64,000 nucleotides of DNA from Phycisphaerae bacterium (GTDB lineage: Bacteria > Planctomycetota > Phycisphaerae > Sedimentisphaerales > Anaerobacaceae). The DNA is taken from positions 1-64,000 of the forward strand of contig JAQTLP010000007.1 of NCBI GenBank assembly GCA_028714855.1, written 5' to 3'. The notes under the pieces were generated by a model. It searched no databases, was not told the origin of the DNA, and was given only the letters and a program-made list of their open reading frames with translations. Positions 43,173-52,021 of this stretch are shown here, one piece after another. A program made the translations under genes and the position numbers. Every line of letters starts with the position of its first letter. Position 1 is the first letter of the stretch.

Positions 43173-43955
43173 ATGTTGACAAAGATAATCGAAAAGCGTC
43201 TTTCTTTGCACAAAAACCTCGCAAGTCAGCAGCAGCAGAACGACGTCCTGCAATCCCAGCTCACTGCCCTTCAGGCCCTTGCCAACATCGGCACCGTTAC
43301 CTGCATGGTCGCGCACGAAATCAATAATTTACTTACGCCTCTGACTAATTTCGCCGCCCTTGCCCTGAAAAATCCCGATGATAAGCCTTTGTCTGAAAAG
43401 GCCCTTCAAAAAGTCGTCCATAATTGTGAGCGCGCCTCCAAAATTATGGAGAGTATGCTCGCTGTGGCAAACGGCCAGTCGCAGGAGAAGAAGAACACGG
43501 CTCTGATTACTTTGGTCGAAGATATTTTTGGCTGTCTGTGCCGGGATTTTGCGAAAGACGGTATAACTGTAAATATCCAGATTCCGCAGGATTTAGCGGT
43601 TTGGGTTGTACCTGTTCAGATTCAGCAGGTTTTAATGAATTTGATTCTCAATGCCCGCGATGCAATGCTGTCTCGCGGCGGTGTTCTGACCATCAAAGTG
43701 TGGGAAAGCTCTGATGCCGTTGAAATGGAGATCTCCGATACCGGCTGTGGAATCGAGCCGGCCAACTTAAAAAAGATTTTCCAGCCGTTTTTCACCACGA
43801 AGGCGAATGAAAAATCGCCGTCACAGCACTCTGGCTCGGGACTCGGCCTTTTCTTCGTAAAAAGAGTGGTGGATGACCACGGAGGTTGCGTTTCGGTCGA
43901 ATCCAAACCTGCGAGCGGGACAACGTTCAAAATCACTCTGCCTAAACCCCAATAA
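43173..43955 (+). CDS. soluble sensor histidine kinase
   Basis: This 260-residue kinase has a short coiled-coil N-terminus (about 1-35), the H box MVAHEINNLLTPLT with H48, the N box QVLMNLILNARDAM, G1 as SDTGCGIEP, the F box FQPFFTT, and G2 as GSGLGLFFVKRVV. There is no membrane helix or sensor domain, so it is likely cytosolic and its input must come from a partner. No response regulator is adjacent. The convergent PBP4 gene ends 20 bases away. Confidence 0.92.
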   Translation: MLTKIIEKRLSLHKNLASQQQQNDVLQSQLTALQALANIGTVTCMVAHEINNLLTPLTNFAALALKNPDDKPLSEKALQKVVHNCERASKIMESMLAVANGQSQEKKNTALITLVEDIFGCLCRDFAKDGITVNIQIPQDLAVWVVPVQIQQVLMNLILNARDAMLSRGGVLTIKVWESSDAVEMEISDTGCGIEPANLKKIFQPFFTTKANEKSPSQHSGSGLGLFFVKRVVDDHGGCVSVESKPASGTTFKITLPKPQ

Positions 43956-43975
43956 TATAATGCTGCTGCGGCCAG

Positions 43976-45409
43976 CTAATCGTTATCGATAATCGCCTTT
44001 GCTATATCGTTCAGTGCGTCTCGTGTTCCCCCCTTGACTTTATTGGCCAGAATGGAAAATATATATTCCCCTTCCCTGCTGCTGCATATCCCCGAAAGCG
44101 ATTTGACGCCGTTGATATATCCGGTCTTGCCGAAAACTTTGCTCTTATATTTTTCTTCTTTGAAGGGTTTGCGGATTGTACCCTCTACCCCCCCTTCTGC
44201 GAGCGAATCTTTATAAAGCTCCCAGTTTTTGCTTTTGTAAACATCTAACAGCACTTTCGCGATGGCATTCGCGCTGAGTTTATTTTCTCTGCTCAGGCCG
44301 CTGCCGTCGTCGATGTTAAATTCCTCTTTATCAATTCCAAGAGCCAGCAGATAGCTGCTGATTAACTCACGTCCTTTTGCCCAGCTTCCATTTTTGCCGT
44401 TTGGTTCAGTTTTAGCCGCGATGGTTTTTAAGAATGCTTCTGCCGCCAGGCCGAGACTGTTCTTGTTGCAGCGGGCCAGGCAATCTGTTATCGGCGTATT
44501 GTATTCGGCGATTTTCTTGTAATCGCAGTCTCCGGGCGCCGGTCCTTCAAGTATTTGTCCATCCACGTTAATTCCCGCCCCGGCCATATTTTCACGCAGC
44601 AAGAATCCAAAGAACTCGGCAGGTTTTTCAATCGCAACGTCGACCGGCCCTTCCTGTTTTTGGCATTTGCCCTTTATGGTGAGGATATTCGGCGTTCGAT
44701 TGCGATATGCCCCGACCGCGCTTTTCACTTTTTTATCTTTCGTTATTGGCTTGACCTCGTTGGTTATCTTTATAAAGCCGGTTTCCGGCCTGAGGCTGAT
44801 TATCACGTTGCCATCGGTATTAGTAACGGTCATCGCGATGCAGTTATCATTGTAATTTAAGCCGCTTACTTCGCAGGCATACCACTGGTTTAACTGTTCT
44901 CTTGGCCAGTGCGGGTGCACCCTCTCGTTATCAAATATGCTGCTATCAACGATAATATCTTTGATGGCTGTTTTGTCATTTTGTTTTAGCGAGGCTGCTA
45001 TATCCTTAAATATCCACCCCGGCTCTCTTTGGTATTTGGCGTCCGTGGCTTCATCGCCTAATAACGGGTCGCCGCTTCCTTTTACCACCAGCGAATCGCC
45101 GCAAAGACCGACTTCGGTTTTGAACTTGTAATCCGGCCCTAAGTATTTCAGCGCGGCGGCGCTGGTAATTATCTTCATATTCGAAGCCGGTATCAGTGCC
45201 TTATCCGCATCGTGGCTGTACACCACTTTGCCTGAATCGGCTTTTACGACGATGATGGAATATTGAACACCTTTTTGGGACGACTGATGTATGATGCCGT
45301 CGATTTTTTCTGCCAGCCCCGCTGAGGCAATGCTGACAAGGCCGATACTTAATAACGCCGAAGCTAAAAATTTCTTTTTAATATTCATAACGGGGTAAAT
45401 TTTTATCAC
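43976..45409 (-). CDS. dacB: D-alanyl-D-alanine carboxypeptidase/endopeptidase (PBP4, DacB family)
   Basis: This 477-residue protein has a signal peptide after MNIKKKF, and the class C motifs: SxxK as PASNMKI (S76, K79), SxN region DGSGLSRENKLS, and KTG as FGKTGYING. It trims or opens peptidoglycan cross-links in the periplasm. The start is GTG 45409 with AGGAG three bases before, or ATG 45388 at the beginning of the signal peptide; both give the same mature protein. Confidence 0.92.
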   Translation of the reverse strand: MIKIYPVMNIKKKFLASALLSIGLVSIASAGLAEKIDGIIHQSSQKGVQYSIIVVKADSGKVVYSHDADKALIPASNMKIITSAAALKYLGPDYKFKTEVGLCGDSLVVKGSGDPLLGDEATDAKYQREPGWIFKDIAASLKQNDKTAIKDIIVDSSIFDNERVHPHWPREQLNQWYACEVSGLNYNDNCIAMTVTNTDGNVIISLRPETGFIKITNEVKPITKDKKVKSAVGAYRNRTPNILTIKGKCQKQEGPVDVAIEKPAEFFGFLLRENMAGAGINVDGQILEGPAPGDCDYKKIAEYNTPITDCLARCNKNSLGLAAEAFLKTIAAKTEPNGKNGSWAKGRELISSYLLALGIDKEEFNIDDGSGLSRENKLSANAIAKVLLDVYKSKNWELYKDSLAEGGVEGTIRKPFKEEKYKSKVFGKTGYINGVKSLSGICSSREGEYIFSILANKVKGGTRDALNDIAKAIIDND

Positions 45410-45492
45410 AGACTCCTACTAAGTTCAAGCGGAATAATTGCCGTTAACTGAAATTGACAGGCGGAAGAATTAATCACCCCTGAAAACCGGGA

Positions 45493-46668
45493 CTACTTAA
45501 TTTTTTTGATATTTCTGAGCAAAGTTTTAGCTGAATTCATGGCTGCCTTGTATGACTCTTCGTCAATCGCCAAATCGGGATATAACTTGCCCATCGCGAT
45601 TACATCTTCGTAATTCTTAATAATGGCGTTAAGAAACTGTATCGCCTCGTTTTTGTCCCTGCCGATTTCGATTTCTTTGGCATAACGGTCGATACTCGTT
45701 CGTAATTTTTCAAAATTCTCTTTGGCGGTTTCGAACGAGCTTCTGGCTTTGGCCGCATCATTATTGAGAACAATACGGGGGTTGTCTAATTTCAGTGCCG
45801 CAGCGACTGCTTTTGGGGAGCCCTCCAGCCCGTTTGCTATCCCGCATTCGACGGCTTCGCCGGCAGTCAAAGTAAGCAGCGACCCTTTTTTACTCAACGT
45901 TCGAACCACGGTTTGTTTCGCTGTCTTTTCTTTCGGCTCGATAAAAAAGTTCTCGCTGTTTTCGGACACTTCCACGACATCGAGGTCTTTGTCGACCATC
46001 GCCTTGGCAATGGCAGCCGACCGGCCGTTTTGCTCGGCCAAGCTTGCTACATAAGCCCGGTCTGCCGACAGAAATTTTTCTCCTACTGTAGCGCCATAAG
46101 CAGATTTTAAGTCTTTTACTCCTTTGTCAGATATTACTATAGGCGTCGCGGCCCCGATAGCAGTATTGTCCGCCATATATATGTAATCGCACGCTAACGC
46201 TATGATAGCTCCCGCCGAATATGCCCCGCCGTATTTTCCTCCGCTGACGAGCGCGACCGTCCGGCAATTATCTGCCTTTGTGATTGCGCTGCAGATTCGT
46301 TTCATAAGGTCTCCCCGGCCGCCGGGCGTATCTATATCAATTAGAATAAGCATCGGCCCCTGATTAGAGCCTGTTTCAATCGCTTTTTCCAAAGCGGTTG
46401 TTTCGCACTCCAGCTCTATCGCATCTTTTATCGATATAACTATGACCTGGTTTTTCCTGCCTTCTTTGCTCCACTCGACGTGATAATCCGCCATATCGAT
46501 GTATTTTGGGGTGCCTTGATTGCCGGCGCGAATTAGGGTCTTGCCGGCTCGTTTCATTTGCGTCGCGTAACCGTAAAAAACTTCTCCTGTCTGACGGTTG
46601 GTGAACGTGTCTGCGATGCAGGGGATAGTTAATAACAGGCTTGCGATAATGGAAATCAGCTTTTTCAT
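45493..46668 (-). CDS. secreted ClpP-fold (S49/NfeD-like) putative serine protease
   Basis: This 391-residue protein has a signal peptide (about 1-19) and a crotonase/ClpP-fold domain (about 75-250). The nucleophile is probably S151 in GGAYSAGAI, with DIDTPGGRGD as the strand/oxyanion region and AATPIVIS after it. A helical C-terminal part (about 320-391) carries a coiled coil. It resembles the protease domain of the NfeD at 7511 but has no membrane helices or OB domain, so it is a different type, probably periplasmic. The ATG at 46668 has GGGTGAG upstream. No flotillin partner is adjacent. Confidence 0.78.
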   Translation of the reverse strand: MKKLISIIASLLLTIPCIADTFTNRQTGEVFYGYATQMKRAGKTLIRAGNQGTPKYIDMADYHVEWSKEGRKNQVIVISIKDAIELECETTALEKAIETGSNQGPMLILIDIDTPGGRGDLMKRICSAITKADNCRTVALVSGGKYGGAYSAGAIIALACDYIYMADNTAIGAATPIVISDKGVKDLKSAYGATVGEKFLSADRAYVASLAEQNGRSAAIAKAMVDKDLDVVEVSENSENFFIEPKEKTAKQTVVRTLSKKGSLLTLTAGEAVECGIANGLEGSPKAVAAALKLDNPRIVLNNDAAKARSSFETAKENFEKLRTSIDRYAKEIEIGRDKNEAIQFLNAIIKNYEDVIAMGKLYPDLAIDEESYKAAMNSAKTLLRNIKKIK

Positions 46669-47004
46669 ATTCTCACCCTTGGTCAAAAACAATATCACCG
46701 GGATTATATGTTTTTACAGCCGAAAAGTCAAAAGGACAGGACATAATCTTCCACGCCAGCCTATCGCTACAGCTATGGCGGACAGGCCCCCTTAGAATAA
46801 ACGACATTCTAAACAAGGGGGCAAATTTACCGGCAATAAAGGAGTTTTCAATAGGCCCTTCGGCTGCGCTCAGGGCAATTTTACCGGCAACAAAGGTCGG
46901 TAAAATTGGCTTTGTTTGGGTTTGTTTTAAGTAGTTCATAGTTCGTGGTTCGTAGTTGTTAGTAATTGTCAAATAAGGAGTTAAGCTCATTTTTGGTGTT
47001 TTGG

Positions 47005-47046
47005 AAATTGGGTTCGTTTTGCATAATTTAGTTGTTTTGATTGATT
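47005..47046 (-). repeat. dispersed repeat, copy 2 core (inverted)
   Basis: The reverse complement contains AAATTATGCAAAACGAACCC and matches copy 1 at 21607-21648 over 42 bases with one substitution and one shifted A. A CTCTGTG/CTTTGTG and TGTGGC tract precedes the core in both copies, and AACCCAAAC-type repeats follow. Confidence 0.75.
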
Positions 47047-47253
47047 TTTTCCCTATAAACAGAAAATCTCCGTGTCTGCCACAGAGAGCACAGAGAAAAA
47101 AGAAAAACAAATTGTAAGTGTTAATTGGTTATTGTTAACCGCTCATTAGTAATTCCTTTCGAGAGAAATTGTCTCTCTACTATAAAACGAGCTTGCGCGA
47201 ATTTGTCGAAAAATCGGTAATTTTTCGAGGCGCGATTTTGGCTAAGTCATTGC

Positions 47254-47326
47254 GGAGTAAAGAATAAAAGATTTTTGAAAAAATCCGATTTTTTCCTCCG
47301 GGTACATACGTTTTTGATTGAAATTT
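47254..47326 (+). repeat. direct repeat A of a 188-base-spaced pair
   Basis: Begins GGAGTAAAGAATAAAAGATT and ends with CGTTTTTGATTGAAATTT. Similar in order and wording to 47442-47510, with an A+T-rich middle of GAAAAAAT and TTTC blocks. Confidence 0.6.
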
Positions 47327-47441
47327 ACTTGATCCCCGCCAACGACATGCGGGGACCTCCGCTGCGCTCCGGCTTGCGCGATTGATGCGAAAACTCGACT
47401 CCGCCTGAGGCGGATAAATCTCGTAACTCGATGTTAGAAAA

Positions 47442-47510
47442 GGAGTAAAAATTTTTTGGAAAAAATGGATTTCTGGTATGCAACTACCAACGTTTTTGAT
47501 TGATTTTTCC
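47442..47510 (+). repeat. direct repeat B of a 188-base-spaced pair
   Basis: Begins GGAGTAAAAATTTTTTGG and ends with CGTTTTTGATTGATTTTT. Partner of 47254-47326. Confidence 0.6.
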
Positions 47511-47576
47511 ACCCAACTCCGGTGATCCTGTGTTACTCACCGTTTGTTGTTTCGTCGGTATGAGAAATTACTCTTA

Positions 47577-49202
47577 TCATCTTCTTCCCTTATCAGCTAT
47601 TATCCAGGACTCTTTGCCATCTGCAGATAAAACACGTATTCCCCTTGTCTCTTTCATTCCAGTTATTGCTGTCTCGGACAAGAGCATATATGCGACATAA
47701 TTTTCATCGGGTGAAACAGTTATCATTGAATCCCTGCAACTGCAATTTGTTGTCAACTGTGTAGTTTTTTTTGCATCGTTAAGGCTTTTAATCCGCAAAT
47801 CATAAGCAAAAGGATCTGCCGGCTCTGAATCAACAAAGATGATTGCTCTGCCATCAGATATGGCTCTAGCATCCTTATAGGGGTGACGTGTTATTTCTCC
47901 CCCGATAATTCTCCTCTGCCTATTGCCGTCATGCGCCATTTGCCATACTTCATGATTATTAGGCCGTTTATTTATGTCGATACTGATATCTTCCGGGACA
48001 ACATGAACAAAGAAAACATATTTATCTGTGACATCCAATACCATTTCATTACCAGCGCCGCCTACGACATATGTTAATTGCTTCAGCCCTGTGCCGTCGA
48101 CATTTATAGAAAATATATCCTCGTGCGGTTCCGGTTTTTTATCATAACTGCACCAACTCTGAACAAAAAACAGCTTTTTCCCATCAGGTGAAAATTTTAG
48201 TGATGAGCATTGATTGCCATCGCTGGTAAGTTTTCTGATATTACCACCATCGGCATCCATAATATATACTTCGCAAGCTGTGCCTTGTTGAGAGGTAAAC
48301 GCCACATATTTGCCATTCGGACTGTAACAGGCTTCTGAAACCCCAAAATAGTCCGGGGCCAACCGTCTATAATTTGAGCCATCCAAATCAATCAGATAAA
48401 TCTCGCCAGCATAATTTTCCTTATCACATATAAACATAATACTCTGGCCGTCAGGGGTAAACTGCGGAGCGACTTCCCAGTATTTTGTATTTGTCAGTTT
48501 TTTCAAGTCAGAACCGTTAACATTGACGATATAGATGTCGGCTGTCTTTAACGTAAAAAGCGAAAAAGTAATTTTATCCCCATCCGGCGAAAAACCCATC
48601 CCGCTAAATGTATAAGGCTCGTTATACCGGCCGCCGAATCCTTCATCACGGTCATACCATCTGGCCTTAATCATATCCTGAAATTTGCTTAATTGCTCCT
48701 CTGTAGGGGTTTTTCGCGTATTTTTAATCCTCGAGATTAAATATTTACCGTCATATTTTTTAATAAATAATTCAACCTCTATTAATTCTATCTCGCTATG
48801 GTCGTTCAGAAACTCGGTTGTTCTGGCTATATAGCCGTTGTCATTTGGCTCAATAACCGGGCCGGAAAGAATAATGCGGTTAGTATTCCAAACAAACCAC
48901 TTTCCCGTCATTGAATTAACATATCTACGTCCGGTACAAGAGTCAACACGGCCATCGGGATACACCTCTATGGCACGGCAATCTTTGGCGACTATCCTTT
49001 CCAATCTAGGGATGGCCAACTCATTTGCAAGAACCCATTTAAGCAAACCACCGCGACCAACCGACGGACTCGTCCAACGGTTAAATGTCCTGGCTATTGA
49101 CCTTACACGCATATAAGGAGTGTGTAGAACAAAAAATACAACCAGCACAAAGACCAACAAGAACGACCATAGAATAACTTTATGTTTTTTAGACAATGCC
49201 AT
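47577..49202 (-). CDS. membrane-anchored TolB-like beta-propeller protein (WD40/PD40)
   Basis: This 541-residue protein has one N-terminal helix (about 9-27, KVILWSFLLVFVLVVFFVL), a domain of unknown type (about 35-190), and at least six PD40 blades (about 200-530), such as FTPDGQSIMFICDKENYAGE, YSPNGKYVAFTSQQGTACEV and FSPDGKKLFFVQSW. It should lie in the periplasm, tethered to the inner membrane. Propellers of this type mediate protein or ligand binding. No partner is evident nearby. Confidence 0.82.
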   Translation of the reverse strand: MALSKKHKVILWSFLLVFVLVVFFVLHTPYMRVRSIARTFNRWTSPSVGRGGLLKWVLANELAIPRLERIVAKDCRAIEVYPDGRVDSCTGRRYVNSMTGKWFVWNTNRIILSGPVIEPNDNGYIARTTEFLNDHSEIELIEVELFIKKYDGKYLISRIKNTRKTPTEEQLSKFQDMIKARWYDRDEGFGGRYNEPYTFSGMGFSPDGDKITFSLFTLKTADIYIVNVNGSDLKKLTNTKYWEVAPQFTPDGQSIMFICDKENYAGEIYLIDLDGSNYRRLAPDYFGVSEACYSPNGKYVAFTSQQGTACEVYIMDADGGNIRKLTSDGNQCSSLKFSPDGKKLFFVQSWCSYDKKPEPHEDIFSINVDGTGLKQLTYVVGGAGNEMVLDVTDKYVFFVHVVPEDISIDINKRPNNHEVWQMAHDGNRQRRIIGGEITRHPYKDARAISDGRAIIFVDSEPADPFAYDLRIKSLNDAKKTTQLTTNCSCRDSMITVSPDENYVAYMLLSETAITGMKETRGIRVLSADGKESWIIADKGRR

Positions 49203-49325
49203 ATTTGTATTCCTGATCCCTTAATCCAATGGTACAGAAAAATGCGATAATAACAGTTTTTGCCATCTCTTCATTCTCCCCCAAAATTGGCTCATTTACA
49301 ACGGCAAAAAATAGGGGAAAAACAA

Positions 49326-49346
49326 CCCACCGGATAAACCGGTGGG
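49326..49346 (-). terminator. rho-independent terminator of larC
   Basis: CCCACCGG (49326-49333) and CCGGTGGG (49339-49346) form a perfect eight-pair stem. On the minus strand it is followed by TTGTTTTT. It lies 25 bases after the larC stop codon. Confidence 0.75.
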
Positions 49347-49370
49347 CTTTCGGATTTACGATTTGAAACC

Positions 49371-50546
49371 CTATTCTCTTTTCTTATACGCTGCCATTGC
49401 GGCATCGAGGACGGCTTTGACGGTTACCTTGTGTTTTTCCGCGGCGGCAGAGCAATCGGAAAATTCCGGCTTGGCGTTGACGATTTTTCCGGCTAATGAG
49501 CCGGTCTTAATTCTAATTTCGCCGAATTCGGTCTGGACGGTAACGAGCTGCCTTGCCAGTTTGCTTCTTTGCAGAATTTGTCTTCTGATGCCGAACGTAA
49601 GTCCTTCTCCGAAAAGGAGTTGCTCTAACTTTTGGGCGTCTTCGATTTTGCAGATAACAGATATTTGTCCGGCGGGTCGGCCGTGTTTCATATAAATCGG
49701 CGTGGTAAAAACATCCAATGCCCCCTGCTTGAATAGTTTCTCTGTTGTTGAGCCGAGCAATTCGCCGCTTGCGTCATCGATATTAGTTTCGAGCAGGCAG
49801 ACAGAATCAGCGTTGGCTTCTGTATCTTCAACAGTTTGGCCGAGAATAAGGCGCAGGACGTTGGGGAATTCTTGCGACTGGCGCGAGCCGGCACCATACC
49901 CTATTGCTTCGATAGACATAGCCGGCAGAGGGCAGAACCGGTCAACCACAGTTGTCAAGATTGCCGCTGCGGTGGGAGTCAGCAGCTCGAACTGTCCGGG
50001 GCCGCTGATAATCGGGACGCCCTTGAGCAATTCTGCTGTTGCAGGCGCAGGGACAGGCAGTAATTCGTGGGCGCATTCGATAGTGCCGCCGCCTACGCTC
50101 AAGGTTGAGCAATATATTTTATCAAGGCCCAAGGCCGCGAAACCAATGGATGCGGAGACAATATCGACAATCGAATCGAGGGCCCCTACCTCGTGAAAGT
50201 GAATCTCGTTTGGGTCTTTGCCGTGGACTTTTCCCTCGGCTTTGGCGATTTTTTCAAAGACGGTGATAGCAGTTTTTTTCGCCTGTTCGCTTATTTTGCT
50301 TTGGGTGATGATTTTGGTTATATCTTTGAGATTTCGGTGCGCGTGTTCTTTTTGCACAACAGGAAGAAAGCTAAGCGCCCTTAAGCCGGTGCGCTTGGTT
50401 TCGGTTATTTTTATATCGAAGTTTTTCAGGCCGAGGGTTGCAAGCTGGGCCTTTAGAAATTCGGCATCGAGACCGGCGTCGAGCATCGCGGCGACAATCA
50501 TATCGCCGGCGGCACCGGCAAAACAATCGAAATAGGCAATTTTCAT
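49371..50546 (-). CDS. larC: nickel-pincer cofactor synthesis protein LarC
   Basis: This 391-residue protein matches LarC (formerly DUF111): N-terminal YFDCFAGAAGDMIVAAML, HFHEVGALDSIVDIV and the C-terminal ETNIDDASGELLG. LarC inserts nickel into the pincer nucleotide used by lactate racemase and related enzymes. It is a single intact frame, not split as in some lactobacilli. LarB, LarE and LarA are not in the window. The ATG at 50546 begins the conserved motif (KIAYFDCF). Confidence 0.92.
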   Translation of the reverse strand: MKIAYFDCFAGAAGDMIVAAMLDAGLDAEFLKAQLATLGLKNFDIKITETKRTGLRALSFLPVVQKEHAHRNLKDITKIITQSKISEQAKKTAITVFEKIAKAEGKVHGKDPNEIHFHEVGALDSIVDIVSASIGFAALGLDKIYCSTLSVGGGTIECAHELLPVPAPATAELLKGVPIISGPGQFELLTPTAAAILTTVVDRFCPLPAMSIEAIGYGAGSRQSQEFPNVLRLILGQTVEDTEANADSVCLLETNIDDASGELLGSTTEKLFKQGALDVFTTPIYMKHGRPAGQISVICKIEDAQKLEQLLFGEGLTFGIRRQILQRSKLARQLVTVQTEFGEIRIKTGSLAGKIVNAKPEFSDCSAAAEKHKVTVKAVLDAAMAAYKKRE

Positions 50547-50673
50547 AATCGTAACCTTATAAAAGCGGTAATCCTGCAGCAATTATCCAGAAAAAAAACA
50601 TTTCTTCAAGCACAAATAAGGCACTTAATTTGTGGTAAAGAGGGTTAAAATGCGGCTTTGGTCCTATTTTATC

Positions 50674-50702
50674 TTGATTTTGAGCCTGAAAAGCTGTATA
50701 AT
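50674..50702 (+). promoter_or_regulatory. strong predicted promoter
   Basis: TTGATT (50674-50679) and a consensus TATAAT (50697-50702) have a 17-base spacer. Start near 50709; the ATG at 50738 has GGAGG at 50727-50731. Confidence 0.65.
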
Positions 50703-50737
50703 GCTGTAAATAAGACATTGCCTGGAAGGAGGCCAAA

Positions 50738-51502
50738 ATGAAAACCCTAATATTAATTTTCGGATGTCTGCTGCTGTCAGTGGTATCTTCTCAGGCGGCA
50801 GAAAATAATTCTAATCAGCAGACGGACGAGGCGGGCAGATATATCGCGAACCTGCGCCAGGGAGTAGAAAGCTATTACGCAGGCCAGCTTCTCGAACTAA
50901 GACTGCGAGCGGATGCGGAGATTAGACTGCTCGAAGTTGCTGACAATTCGGCGTATGCCACTCTTGCTGCACAGGCGGAAGTGGCTAAAACGGTGCTGCA
51001 CATTAACGACATCTACAGATATCGAGCGCCCTTGAATCTTGAAGCTGAAATCGAAAGAATGCTGCAACTTAAAGATGACTCTGACGAACACAAATCGTAC
51101 GGTCATTTTGGAGACTATATCGAAATATCGCCTAAGAAGTTTGCGGTGGTGCGAAGCCAGATAGCTGAGAGAGAAAGCGATATATTAACGAGACTGGCGT
51201 ACGAAACCGCAGACCTCGAAAGGCAGAAAAACTATGCATTAACTGTTACCCTGCCGGAGCTTGAAAAACAATTAAAGCAGAGCATGCTGAAACCTGAACC
51301 TAAGACGAAGCACGGGCTGGTAACGGGGATAATCTATTCTGCGGACAGGCCTTGCGCTGTCGTTGACGGCAAAGTAGTCCATGAAGGGGACGTAATAGGC
51401 GGCGTCACGGTAGTCAAAATACAACAAGACAGCGTTAAGTTCAGCAGGAAGAGCAAGAGCTGGGAGCAAAAAGTGCAACAAGCTCCAGAGGCTTATTGGT
51501 AG
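50738..51502 (+). CDS. secreted protein with PilP/GspC-like C-terminal domain, unknown
   Basis: This 254-residue protein has a signal peptide (about 1-20, ending SSQAA). Residues about 30-190 are helical and charged with a coiled-coil character. The C-terminal about 55 residues (GLVTGIIYSADRPCAVVDGK, then VHEGDVIGGVTVVKIQQDSV and KFSRKSKSWEQKV) have the small beta-barrel pattern of the HR domain in PilP/GspC. In known systems that domain docks with the secretin. A role in a type II/IV-pilus-like assembly is possible but no secretin is near. Strong promoter upstream. Confidence 0.65.
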   Translation: MKTLILIFGCLLLSVVSSQAAENNSNQQTDEAGRYIANLRQGVESYYAGQLLELRLRADAEIRLLEVADNSAYATLAAQAEVAKTVLHINDIYRYRAPLNLEAEIERMLQLKDDSDEHKSYGHFGDYIEISPKKFAVVRSQIAERESDILTRLAYETADLERQKNYALTVTLPELEKQLKQSMLKPEPKTKHGLVTGIIYSADRPCAVVDGKVVHEGDVIGGVTVVKIQQDSVKFSRKSKSWEQKVQQAPEAYW

Positions 51503-51573
51503 CGGCTTGGCTGTTTAGTAAAAATCAACTCAGGGGTTGCGTAAAAAATACGATAAGGTATATTAGAGATACT

Positions 51574-51933
51574 ATGGAGAGAAAGTTTTTTACAAAAAAG
51601 GGAAGCGTTTATATACAGTCAATCAGGAGAAGAAACGAACTCTGGATTAAAGAGGACAAAAACGGGGAGATACAGACGCTTGTGGGGGGAATTCATATTT
51701 CGAGGAAAAGATTCAGGGAGCTTCTGAAAGAATATCCGTCTTCGCTGCTGGATACAACATTCTGTTTCGATTTAGAGGCCGAGAGGGAGTTTTTTGAAGA
51801 CGCCAAAAGGGAAAGATTCACCGGCAATATAGAGGATGAAGATACAGTGATTTTTTTCCTTGTCAAAAAAGGGCCTGACAAATACGGAATCGGATGCAGC
51901 AGTGCAGTTACGAAAATAGAAGTAATTGATTAA
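51574..51933 (+). CDS. small cytosolic protein of unknown function
   Basis: This 119-residue protein starts MERKFFTKKGSVYIQSIRRR and is rich in charged residues, with an alpha/beta pattern and no motif that I recognise. The longer frame from 51496 is rejected because its first 26 residues are unlike the rest and overlap the preceding gene. The stop is 88 bases before the EF-Tu-like mini gene. Confidence 0.6.
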   Translation: MERKFFTKKGSVYIQSIRRRNELWIKEDKNGEIQTLVGGIHISRKRFRELLKEYPSSLLDTTFCFDLEAEREFFEDAKRERFTGNIEDEDTVIFFLVKKGPDKYGIGCSSAVTKIEVID

Positions 51934-52021
51934 ACAGCCGGGTTGTATTGAAAAAGCTTTAAGTTACAATAGAGAGGTCGCGGACTTATATACAGAGGCA
52001 CCAAAATTAAAGGAGACAGAG

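Larger units (their letters stand above)
46669..47576. other. 908-base gene-free, repeat-rich tract
   Basis: Several layers of repeat fill this gap: a dispersed repeat copy (47005-47046), a direct repeat pair 188 bases apart (47254-47326 and 47442-47510), a small pair around 46825 and 46876 (TTTACCGGCAA-AAAGG), and a perfect hairpin CCCCGC/GCGGGG (47334-47354). Frames of 110-145 codons on the minus strand are made from the repeats and are not called as genes. Confidence 0.65.

Noticed and set aside
46673-47110. 145-codon minus-strand frame
   Set aside because: Formed by the inverted repeat copy and by small duplications; reads as Asn/Lys/Thr-rich non-coding sequence.
47180-47512. 110-codon minus-strand frame
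   Set aside because: Spans the direct repeat pair; no ribosome-binding site and no family resemblance.
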